Below, one piece after another: positions 54,521 through 64,000 of a stretch of 64,000 nt of DNA. The stretch comes from Seriola aureovittata. Taxonomy: Eukaryota; Chordata; Actinopteri; Carangiformes; Carangidae. Each line of letters starts with the position of its first letter. Within the stretch, counting starts at the first letter, position 1. The position numbers were made by a program, and so were the translations under genes. The notes under the pieces are model-generated. The model did no database searches and was not told where the DNA came from. It was given only the letters and a program-made list of their open reading frames with translations. Location: contig NC_079371.1 of the NCBI RefSeq assembly GCF_021018895.1, positions 13,350,001 to 13,414,000 of the forward strand. The letters run 5' to 3'.

Positions 54521-56116
54521 TTTGTATGGTAGATGCCACAGAGATCCATAAAGTTGTATTTATCAGCTGCTTAGTTAAAATGATTTTCCTTGAGTGCCAA
54601 AAGTGTCAGAGGCTCAGCTAAGCTTTGCTATGTTGTCAGCTTCTTACAGCTTTACGCTAAAATACACACAGCACAAGCCTTCAAGTTTAGGTTTCCTTCA
54701 GGTTTTAAGCCTTACGAAAAGGCAAAAAATAAATAAAAGAGAAAGACAGGAGGGATAATCAAGCAGGGTTCAACAAGCATGGATTTAAACGAATGGCTGA
54801 GGTTGATGCTCCTAAATATTTGTGCTGATGTTCAGTGTTTTTGAAGCGGACCATTTCCGTGCTAAAAATATACTTTATAGTCACACATACCGTCACTTGT
54901 GAAGAAATAGGGGACGTTTGAAACAGATGTCTACCGCTCATTAATAAACTTCTCCAATCCACTTGTAGGATTTAACTCGATTGGTTTTACTTGACAAAGC
55001 ACTTTGAGGACATCGTTTATAAATGAAATGATGTGTACAAAAATACAGGACAAATTGCATCCCATTGCATTTTTATTTTATAATTCCATATCATATGGGT
55101 CGAGTGGCAACCCTACCTTCATGTGACGCTAAATATATGGAAATTGTTGCAGACCAAAAACACATATTTCATAGTTGGAAAGATTGGACCTTTAAATGAA
55201 CAAGTTATTTTAAATAAGTTAATTATGAAGTATAAGTTACAGAGAAAATGCAGTTAAATTACTTTACTGACAGTCGTTCAGCAGCTGTACTAAGTCATGA
55301 AGGTCAGTTTTAAAGATGATGAACAACACAGCATTGCACCTCAGGACAGCCCTTAGAAAATACTATAGCTGATCTATTTCAGTGGGTCAAATGGGCCATC
55401 CTATAGCAGTGAATATCAGTATCATGTTGTAGCTGCCTCTACTGTGAGTAACAGGCTACGCAAGTGAACCCTGCTCTGGTTTTATGGAGGAAAAATGAGG
55501 AGAGGCATCAGCGGATAATGGATAAATGGAATGGATAAATTTGTACATCGTTCTCAAAGATACACACAAAAGTCAGAGATGAGTAATGTGGGTTATATCC
55601 TCCTTTCTGCATTGCATTGTACCAGTGCCGACACCAAAGCTCTTAAAAGCTTTCCACTTTCTTTCAGCATAAATTGTGCATATGCATGAAGCAGTGGCTG
55701 GGAGTGATTTGATAAGTTTTTTTTTTTTTTTTTTTTTTTCCATGACCCACCAAATTTTATGATGGGGTGGCGTGACATATTTTCACAACACATGCATGAT
55801 GCATCGACAGGGCGCGCTTGTGTGCGTTGCGAAGTATAGGCTTCGATTCAGACACACACGCTTTCATGCACACTTAATGGGCACGTAAACGCACGTAGGC
55901 AGAGTGGCGCGCACACACAGACACTAAAAGCTTTCTACTACATCCTTGGTGGTTCCGTCATAATGACTAAGTGTGCTCCATCTCACAATGTTCTGCAGAT
56001 ACAGCCATGATTTCCCCTGACATCACACACTCACACAGCTCCCTATCACTCCACACATGTCAGTCTTAATAGCATCTGCTTCGACACACATGCAGACCCG
56101 CACCTGTTCACAGGCG

Positions 56117-56158
56117 CACACACACACACACACACACGCACGCACGCACGCACGCACA
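56117..56158 (+). repeat. compound (CA)n-(CACG)n microsatellite
   Basis: A CA run passes directly into about five CACG/GCAC units. Confidence 0.93.
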
Positions 56159-56941
56159 CATACACACACCTGTAAATACTGCACACATATTTGAAGGCAA
56201 TCATATTCCCTCCTACACAACAAACACACTGGAGGGCTATGAGTCTCTCTCTCTCACCAGCCATTGCTGCTGCAGTATATGTGGCTTTGTGGGAGACTGA
56301 GGGCAGAGAGGAGTGGGGTTACCTAAAACAAGACCGACTGGCCAGGGGCCAAATGAGGGAGAGGGAGAAGAGAGAAACACTGTGACAGAAAGCAGGAGGG
56401 AAGGATGATGTTTGTGTGGCTCCCTGCAAAACAGCGAAAGTGAGAGAAATAGGGTGACAGTGTGAGAGGACAGTGACAGAGAGAGTGGGAGCCTGTGTAT
56501 GAGGGAAAATAATAAGAAAGTTGCCAGTGTATGAGAACGAAGGAGGTGCAAGAGCAAGAAGAATTCAGCTCGGCTGACTACTTGACATTGCCGCCTTTTA
56601 ATTTCCTCTTAAAATCATTACTGTCAGTGTTTGGCGTGCAATCAGATTAGATGAGCTGAACTCTACTTTGCGTATTGGCCCGTAACTGTGTGTATGAAAA
56701 GAGACTCAGAAAGTACAAGTGAGTTTGTGGGTGTAGATGTCATTAAATGCTCATGAATTTGCGTTGCGCATGTGCGTTGGCCGTGCACGCTCATGCACGC
56801 GCGTACAAAACTTGCTTCTGGAATCTGGCAAAGAGAAATGGGGGTAAATACAGCAGGAGTGGAGTCAGCAGCAGCAGGAGCAGACGTAAAGCACACATTG
56901 CACAGAAAAAGAGTTAAGACAGTGCCTTAAGGAGCTTAGAT

Positions 56942-56969
56942 GGGGGGGGGGGGGGGGGGGGGGGGGGGG
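56942..56969 (+). repeat. poly-G run, 28 nt
   Basis: Longest homopolymer of G in the window, followed nearby by a second run of seven G. Confidence 0.92.
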
Positions 56970-57201
56970 TAGAAGATATGATGGGGGGGACTGGCGGCGG
57001 GTTAAGAAAGCGGAAGGGCGGAGGGGGTCTGTGTCAGTATGCTATGACTTGCCTCTTCCAAAACAGGAATTAATCCAATAATCGCTCGGGAATGTTTTGC
57101 ATATTTCATCATTCTTCTCATGTACATAACAGACTATCATCTGGAACAAGTATGCGTGAGACCTGTCAAGACCCTGGAGACACAAACACACACATGCACG
57201 A

Positions 57202-57204
<3 letters not shown>

Positions 57205-57240
<36 letters not shown>
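57205..57240 (+). repeat. (CA)18 microsatellite
   Basis: Uninterrupted tract. Confidence 0.96.
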
Positions 57241-57242
<2 letters not shown>

Positions 57243-57674
57243 CAATGACAAATCCCACTGCTGCAGGGTTAACGCACACATGACGCGCTGAGTTGAATAT
57301 CCAGAGTCTTTAGGTTTATCTGCTGCTTATGTTGAGTGCTGGTCTGAGTGTCGCAAATGTCAGCAGTTCCCCCAATAGGCTTTGCCGTCATGTCAACTCA
57401 TTAGCACTTGATGCTAAAGCACACACACTTCAAACCCTTAAGAGCCTAAAAGTCAGTAAATTAACTGCCAGTATTATGGAAGAGAAGAGAAAGAAAACTT
57501 CTCATCCTGGTGATTTGATCCATTTATCACTTTTTCTCAATTTCTTTCCGTCTTTGTCCCATGAAGTCATCAATTAATGTTTTGCTGCCTCTCTTCTTCT
57601 TCTTCTTCTTCCAGGCTTCTTTTTTACCACTTATTTTAATTCAGGTGCCTATGTTCATCAAAGACTACTGTGTG

Positions 57675-58035
57675 CTCGTTACATTTATTTTCTAGTTAGA
57701 CAAGAAGATTGATACCACTCTCATGTCTGTACAGTATATATGAAGGTGGAGCCAGCAGATGGTTCGCTTAGCATATCATAATGAGTGGGAGCAGCTCGCC
57801 TGATTCTGTCCAAAGTGAACAAAATCCACTTAACAGCACCTTTGAAGTACAAAATGAAGTGTAAAAAAGTGTAAAAACAAACAATTTGTCTTTTTAGGAT
57901 GGGCTTGGCTTGACCAAGAAATTGTCTTTATTCTAAGCTGACCATCTGCTGACTCCAGCTACATATGTGAGAGCGATCTTTTCATCTAACATTTCGCAAG
58001 AACAGGTATATTTCCCAAAATGTTGAGCTATTTGG
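57675..58035. mobile_element. foldback MITE, second arm-bearing copy
   Basis: The left arm (AGTTAGACAAGAAGATTGAT, GGTGGAGCCAGCAGATGGTT, TCTGTCCAAAGTGAACAAAA) is repeated in inverted form at the right end (AAGCTGACCATCTGCTGACT, CGATCTTTTCATCTAACATT, TTCCCAAAATGTTGAGCTAT). It is the same family as the copies near 13268 and 46222, with independent internal deletions. Confidence 0.65.
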
Positions 58036-61000
58036 CAAATGGATTTGTCCTTGCAACACTCAACTATAGTAAGTAGAAGTAGTAGAAGTTTGCAGATTTA
58101 GATTTCCTGTGTATCAAAAAAAAGCCCCCATATCTCACCAATCAGTCATGGCTGGTTATAAAAATAACGTGTTCAGTGGTTGCAACACCCACTTTGCATC
58201 TTTGCATTCATAAATGCAAATGAACTCTTGCGTTGTGACCAGTCATGAACCAGGTGGTAGACATTAGCCTACAGCGCTGTGATCTTTCAGTGTTACATCA
58301 CAGTTGTATGACTAAAAAGTCCTATGCTGAGAGCACACAGCACACACTTTAGATTTTTAATTTTGTCTACCCGGCCTCTGAAAAAGGATGTCAGGCTGCC
58401 ACAAATTTTACCTAAATTACACACTAATGAGCCTGCAGTATACACTTCCAAAGCAGCAGGTGATGAGATATTCACTGCTGAGACAGAATGCGTCTTAGCT
58501 GGAAGTGGTTTCGGTGAATCTGATTGTGCGAAAACAAATAAAAATCTAGAGTGCAGTACCTTTAAGCTGCAGTCTTTTAAGCATATCAAAGTAAAACACC
58601 ATTACCAAAGTCTGCCAATTATAAGACACAAAATGTCTTTGCTTCTGAGCAAAGAGCTCTGCTTAACCGCTGCCTGGGGAATTAACTCACTTCCCTGCAG
58701 TTTCAGTGCCACATTCTGTTTTTTACAGAGCTGGCACTTGGTGGCATTTTCTCTCCTGAAATATCCACTCGCCTCGCCCAAGGGAAGCTTACCTTTCCCA
58801 TAATGTGTGAGAAACCATTTTCAGGACAGCGTAGCTCCCAGCATACACAGCAGACGCAGGAAATAATGTGAAGGGTAATCCAGAGGTCAAAGATCACCCA
58901 GAGGGAGGCAAGGGTTAAACTGCAGGGGTTCAATTATTGCAACTTAATTCAATCATTTAGCATTGTTGACTAGTTAGAACGCCTGATTAACGCATTGCAG
59001 CACACCAGTCAATAACAATATTAGTTACATATGCCTGAAAACTCAACCAAGAGTGTTTAATGTATATCAGTCTTAGACAGAAAAAGAAATAGGAAAAAGA
59101 GAATGCATTGGAAGACACACACCCCTTTTGACCTACATCTTCCATGAGTAGCATGTACAAATAGGACTTCCTCTCCTCCACTTTGCCATGTGTGAGAAGA
59201 AGATTATAAGTTAGCTGCCACTGCCACTGGTGAGCTGAGCTGGGGCTTGGACTGGGGCTGGCCTCCTCCCAGATTTTGGGTAGATTGGTGATTTCAAAGT
59301 CAAGAAAGTTCAAAGCCTTGGATGTGGAACATTCAAAAGAACCACAGCCAGCCATGAAGTGGAGAGGAAGGGAGGGGAAGGGCTAGCTACTTACAGTAAA
59401 CTCTCCCACAGTCTGTAGAGAATGAGGTGGTGGAAGGTGGGGGGGACTGTAAAAAAAAAAAAAAAAAAAAAGGAAAAGAAAAGTGTACATGCTAATGAAA
59501 ATAAACCCAATGCTCCTGTGAGTTAAGTCGATGAGAGGTGCTGAGCAGGTGGATTTTCGCTGACACGTTGGTGCTGAAACTGAAAGTCTCTCCCACAGTT
59601 TTGGGAGAGAAAGTCATCAATAATGCACAAGGTAGAATTACTAAAATAAAAGTGATGTTTTATGCCACTGAGCACATCACTGCTGTTGTGTTGTGCTCAC
59701 CTTGGAGACCCAATGAGATGGATTTTTGTTGCACGTTGAATGTTAACAATGTCTCTTGAAACAGGGGGCCAACACATTCTCACACCCCCACACTTTTGCT
59801 TTGTACTGTTCAGCGACAAAAAAAAATGCCCAAATGGGAGACGACTGAAAATGCATCCCTGTTTGTCTTTGTAAAATAGAACATCCTCCAACAAAACTAC
59901 ACGTACCGCACAGTACACCTCTCTAACAGATAAGGCCCAGAAAGTGCCAATGTAGCACTTTCTCAGGTGTCCGTTTGTGCTAACACAATGCCATTCATTT
60001 GACACAATCAAACTGTGGAAACACCCTCACACCCTGGGGACAGAAAACATGATTGGAATTTCCTTAATCTATGTGAATTCAGAGATTTACAGTGTGAAGT
60101 ACAAAAGGCGCAGAACTAGACATCAAGTAGGAGGTAGAAGTAGATAATTTATATAACAATACAATACAGCCGATGTATTGCTTCGCCTCTTTTACACAAT
60201 GCAGCATCAGTGAAAACACAGAGCATCTGTAACTTCCACCCTTCACCCTTACATAGTGGCACCACTTGAGATATCTCTATCAAACAGCAGGGCGAATACC
60301 CGAGCCTGGATCTCTACATCAAAAATTCATGTCTGGGCAATATGTGGATATCTGCGCTTGCATTAACACACACACAGCAGGAATTCTTTTTTTTTTTTTT
60401 TTTTTTTTTACTGCTTTCACTTTTGGTTTAGCCATCTGTGCGGACACATTTATGCAGCATTATAGAAAAACAAAGAGAATCAGGAGGCCTTTGCAATTAT
60501 CACTGTTATATTATCCCCTGGTATACTGATTTCACTCAAGCATTGTGTTGGAGGACGAAACACCTCTGGTACCTCAGAATTATTCTGTTAATTAGAAGTT
60601 TATTGTAGCAATAAGGATGCTCATTTGCAAGGTATCAAGGGCACATGAAAGCAGTTTCACCATAATAAAGCCTTAACCAAAGGCCTAACTAGTAATAAAT
60701 GAGTTCTTTTATCCCAGTAAACAACAAAAAAATCCCTTACTATGAGCTCAATAGTTCAATATTACTCACAGTAGCAATCCAAACTTATAATCCAATTGAA
60801 ATATTTAATAAATTTTACATATGTTAGTGTGCAGTCAGTTAGATGGCAAATTGCCAGGAGGATGCTTAATTTTGAAGTGTTCTTTTTCTTTTTTTTTATT
60901 TGGAAAAAGGATGCTTAAAAATATATATATATATAAATACACCAAAAGACAGTCACATGTTTTTTATGTACACATGTTCAACGCACACTACTGGTGAAAG

Positions 61001-61651
61001 TTTTAGGCCAGCTGATGCGGCCGGCAGCTTTAGGTCTTTAGTGGTGGAATTAGCTCCAGCTAGTGCCTCTCTCTGTTGTTTTTCACCCTGATTCAGCAGT
61101 CCTGGTCTTTACGCAGAGCCTCTGAATGCTCAGTGGCCACAGGGAATGCCAGCTCATCGACTATTATAATGACGGCCTCCCTTTTGCTCTCCGTCTCCCT
61201 CCGCCCTTCTTGCCAGTGCACCCTCCCAATTGTCTCTCTCTCTCTGTTTGCAATGTGTCTTTCTGTCTTTCTTGCTGAACAAAAGCTGGTGTGAGTGAGT
61301 ATGATGCAATTGTGGCGGTATCGAAAGTTCATAGTCAACAGAAATGCACAGAATGAACATCCCTAAGGTAGGAATGGATGGATTAAAGATTTTGCTGTTT
61401 GGCAAACTGCAAACAATGATATCACAATGAATGTTGCAGGCTATGTACGAGAACCTCTCTGTAAAGATGGGAATAGCTTCAATGCTCAGTAGTAAGTCAT
61501 TGTTCTTTTTCAGTTAAATCCTGCTGCAGGTTGTGACTTACCTTGCTTCACAAACACAGAAGTCAGACAAGAAAAGAATAGGGGCAGAACACATAAACTG
61601 ACATGACCTTCTTACATGCTTTGTAAACTGGAAAGGACATGAGGGACTCAC

Positions 61652-62476
61652 CTTGAGCTTGTCAAAGCGTTCGGTGAGTGAGGACACTTGGTGCTCTCGG
61701 TGGCGCCCAACCAGCTTGCAGAGGGCACAAATGAGCTGGTCGTCCACCAAGCAGTACATGTTGACCTTCTCATTCTCATGCTCCAGACAAGTCAGGCCGC
61801 GGATGTGAGTGTCTGGAACAGGCTCCACCAGGCGGTGGCTGGTGAACGGCTTCTTATTAGGATGTGTAGCGCGCAGGCATCGGTCGCAGTACGATACCTC
61901 GCACGTGACACACGTCTTGACGGCCTCGCGCGGCGGATCCTGCTCACAGAACTGGCAGCTTATGCGTGGATCCATTTTAGCAACAACAGCCGGGCTGTGG
62001 TTTGCGTTGGTGTGGTTGACGTGATTGGTGTGGTTGGCGTGCGGGTGGGAGTGGCTGGAAGTGGCCGGGCTGCCGCGGGCGCTACTTCCACTTGTGCCAC
62101 CACCACCGCCGCCAATTGTTCCAGCTATTGTACCACTAATGGTGGCGGTGTAGGGCCGCTGCGGCTGCAGGCGCCGGCTCTCAGTGGGGGAGTTGGGGCC
62201 GCTAAGGGAGGCCTTTTGAAAGCGATCAATGATGTTCTGCAGCGTCACATTGCGCTTAAGGCCCTCCAGGCCGCGGTGATTCAGCGTGATGACGTAGCGA
62301 CAGGTCGGGCACTGAAAAGCTGAGATAGATTCGAGGGGCTTGCTGGTGGAGCAGTGAGACACCAGGATGCGGTGGGCACAGTTAAAGCACAGACTGTGGG
62401 CACAGGGCAAGAGCAGAGGATCTTCAAACAACTCCAGGCAGATCGGGCAGGTCAGCTCAGACTCCAGTGTTTCCAT
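61652..62476 (-). CDS. mid2: mid2 coding exon 1: RING, B-box1 and B-box2
   Basis: The exon has 275 codons and starts [10 protein letters not shown]. The ATG at 62476 has A at -3 and G at +4, a strong Kozak context, and the N-terminus matches the family exactly. The RING zinc ligands are all visible: C10, C13, C25, H27, C30, C33, C56 and C59. A linker with the family motif [15 protein letters not shown] (residues 76-90) follows. Residues about 103-168 form a low-complexity insert not present in human MID1 or MID2. B-box1 has all eight expected ligands: C174, C177, C189, C192, C197, C200, H205 and H214. B-box2 has C230, H233, C242, D245, C250, C253, H259 and H262. The exon ends LTERFDKLK at an AAG|GTGAGT donor in phase 0. 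It corresponds to the large first coding exon of human MID1/MID2, lengthened by about 55 codons. Both the catalytic RING and the zinc folds look intact. Confidence 0.96.
61975..62165 (-). repeat. mid2: low-complexity coding insert between RING and B-box1
   Basis: Compared with human MID1/MID2, where the first B-box1 cysteine is residue 119, it is residue 174 here, so about 55 residues have been added. The insert starts with [13 protein letters not shown], continues with Ser/Gly/Ala residues, then a His/Asn/Thr/Val block ([15 protein letters not shown], residues 146-160). The DNA of the His/Asn block (about 61994-62056) is itself a degenerate repeat, consistent with expansion by slippage. The frame stays open and the flanking domains are intact. 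Confidence 0.85.
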
Positions 62477-62532
62477 CTTCAGTTGAACCAATCTAAAGGT
62501 GACATCAAATCCCACAGAAGCTGGCCGGTTAC
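62477..62532 (-). other. mid2: mid2 5' UTR segment on the first coding exon
   Basis: A 3' splice site, TTTCATGCAG|GTAACC, places the start of this exon at 62532, which leaves 56 nt of leader before the ATG. The 18 in-frame codons of the leader contain no stop, so the reading frame is open back through the acceptor (2 nt of a split codon). An upstream in-frame ATG (MSFSF...) lies on the intron side of the acceptor and is not expected in the mRNA. The rest of the 5' UTR must come from an upstream exon that I cannot place. Confidence 0.7.
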
Positions 62533-64000
62533 CTGCATGAAAAGAAAAAGACATGAATGACTACTACCATTACAAATTGTAAAGACGCCTTTAATTAGGA
62601 ATTTTTGCTTTACTGTACTTTTGTTCTTGGGCTATTTTGTATTGAACAGAGCAGCTGAAAGAGAACACAACTCATCGAACTGCCCATTCACCCATTTCTA
62701 TCTCTAACTAATTCAGTCCTGAGGTTATTGGCTTCAACACAAATTGGCCTGTGCGGATTCAGCAGAAACATCACTAACACACATATTTCTTCCAATGTTA
62801 TAGATCAGCCGCTCCGCTGGCACAACTGTAGATGGGACCCCCCTGCTGCAGCCTGTAACACATGATTCTTCCTGCGGAGGTGTATGAGAAGAAGAGGAAT
62901 GGCTGAACTAGCAAGGAAGAAAAAGACATGAGGTTGGCTGAAAGGTAGAGAAGAGGTAAAAATCAATGGAGTGAAGAGAATAGCGGAGAAAAGGAGAGAC
63001 AGATGCACAGCAGCACAGGAGGGAAAAGAAAGAAGAACCACATTTCTCGACACCCCGACAGACTCTTAACCTTACTTTGTTTTTACTTCCATCTGTCTGT
63101 CTCCCGCTCACCGCTGACATTTTACTGTGCCATCTACGGTGAGATCAGTTTGACTTACCAAGCAATAAACACTTTACTTCAAGAACATTTTAAACTTTAA
63201 AGTACAGTTCCAACAACAATGTCAAGCGAGACAGTGAAAACAGGGGCCAGAACTAACCAGGAGAATTGATTTTAGACACCCCTCCCCACCTCGCCCAATC
63301 TCAAGCACCTTACAGCCTGCATATCAAGCTGTCTCCCCTGGGTGGCCTTAAAACCACTGACATGAGAAATCGCCAATAACCCCCCCCCACCCGTGCTGAT
63401 TCATTGGCACAGGAGCACAGCTAGCAGAGGCTCTCTGTCCTTTTAAAGAAACAAAGCAGGGACCGTGAAACTACAGCATTAAACCGGATGAAAGAAGATT
63501 CACAGATGACTGACTGACTGGGTTTTAGTGCTTATGACTCATCAAAAATTACTTTTCACCTTTGGGTCTGGGTTTAAACTGACCGTGAGTGACCTCTCTG
63601 AAAGCTTAGGTCATTAAGATGACGAAGTTCAGAGATTAAATAAACACACAGGCGAAAACTTGTTATCAAGAAAAGGGCAGCAAATACAAGCGATACTAAC
63701 ATTATTAATGAGACAGCCTGTGGATCTAGAGACATCGCTGAGGTTTCCTACAAGGTTACAAAGTTCAATTTCAAAGTGAGGAAGTGCTGAGCATGAAATG
63801 AGTGAGCACGAGTGTCCACAACGTGTTTTTATCAGTAAGTTTATCCAGTAAGGGATTATTCATCTTCCTGTTTTTCCACCTGTTACTCAAAATAAAGCAA
63901 CTTTAAACACAGTGTGCATTTCATTTCCCAGTGTTTCGTCCTCCTTCATCTCTTTATCAGCACAGACACTGTCCAATGTCCAACACGGAGAAAAGCCCCA
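62533..64000 (-). other. mid2: mid2 intron upstream of the first coding exon (partial)
   Basis: The sequence upstream of the acceptor at 62533 is presumed to be the intron linking a 5' non-coding exon to the coding exon. I see no convincing promoter, CpG-rich stretch or donor site in it, so the leader exon is probably beyond 64000. Short C-runs at about 63380-63390 are the only notable composition. Confidence 0.6.

Noticed and set aside
56117..56158. CRISPR-like short direct repeats
   Set aside because: It is a compound CA/CACG microsatellite with no spacers, in a vertebrate genome.
58324..58803. 159-codon open frame on plus in the 27-kb intron
   Set aside because: No domain, no conserved motif, no splice or promoter context; length is within chance for this much sequence.
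61688..62323. 211-codon open frame on the plus strand
   Set aside because: It lies antisense to the mid2 RING/B-box exon, whose own frame encodes conserved zinc fingers; the plus-strand peptide has no recognisable domain.
62537..62554. Upstream in-frame ATG (MSFSFHAG...) as the mid2 start
   Set aside because: It is on the intron side of a clear CAG acceptor, and the family N-terminus begins at METLESEL.

Overview
This is vertebrate nuclear DNA, almost certainly from a ray-finned (percomorph-type teleost) fish. It has small GT-AG exons separated by kilobase-scale introns, very dense (CA)n/(GT)n microsatellites, and several repeat families typical of teleosts. There are no operons and no bacterial or phage genes.

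The only protein-coding gene I can support is mid2 (TRIM1; midline family, TRIM class C-I), read on the minus strand across the whole window. Seven consecutive coding exons can be placed to the base. From gene 5' to 3' they are 61652-62476 (RING, a lineage-specific low-complexity linker, B-box1 and B-box2), 34400-34495, 23534-23641 and 18313-18461 (coiled coil), 16761-16888 (COS region), and 16202-16345 plus 10216-10377 (the two halves of the fibronectin type III domain). After the first, their lengths (96, 108, 149, 128, 144 and 162 bp) equal the MID1/MID2 exon lengths I recall. All junctions keep the frame, giving 537 complete codons. The PRY/SPRY exons are not visible and should lie beyond coordinate 1; the 5' non-coding exon(s) and promoter should lie beyond or near coordinate 64000. 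Residues that separate the paralogues favour mid2 over mid1.

Everything else is intronic. It holds (a) microsatellites and homopolymers; (b) two tRNA-derived SINEs with recognisable target-site duplications (49653-49857 and 26729-27009); (c) an internally deleted Tc1-like element (490-926); (d) a TTAA-flanked MITE (33020-33572); (e) three copies of a foldback MITE (about 13268, 46222 and 57675); and (f) other diverged repeats.

The most interesting feature is the 5.8-kb intron between the two FN3 exons. It begins with an (AC)26 tract 12 nt after the 5' splice site and ends with a (GT)n tract about 18 nt before a 3' splice site that lacks a good polypyrimidine tract. In the pre-mRNA these tracts are complementary and could bridge the intron, an arrangement reported to substitute for U2AF2 in fish introns. 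A second notable feature is a roughly 55-residue Gly/Ser/His/Asn-rich insertion between RING and B-box1. I found no wholly new biological system; the window is otherwise an ordinary long-intron vertebrate gene.
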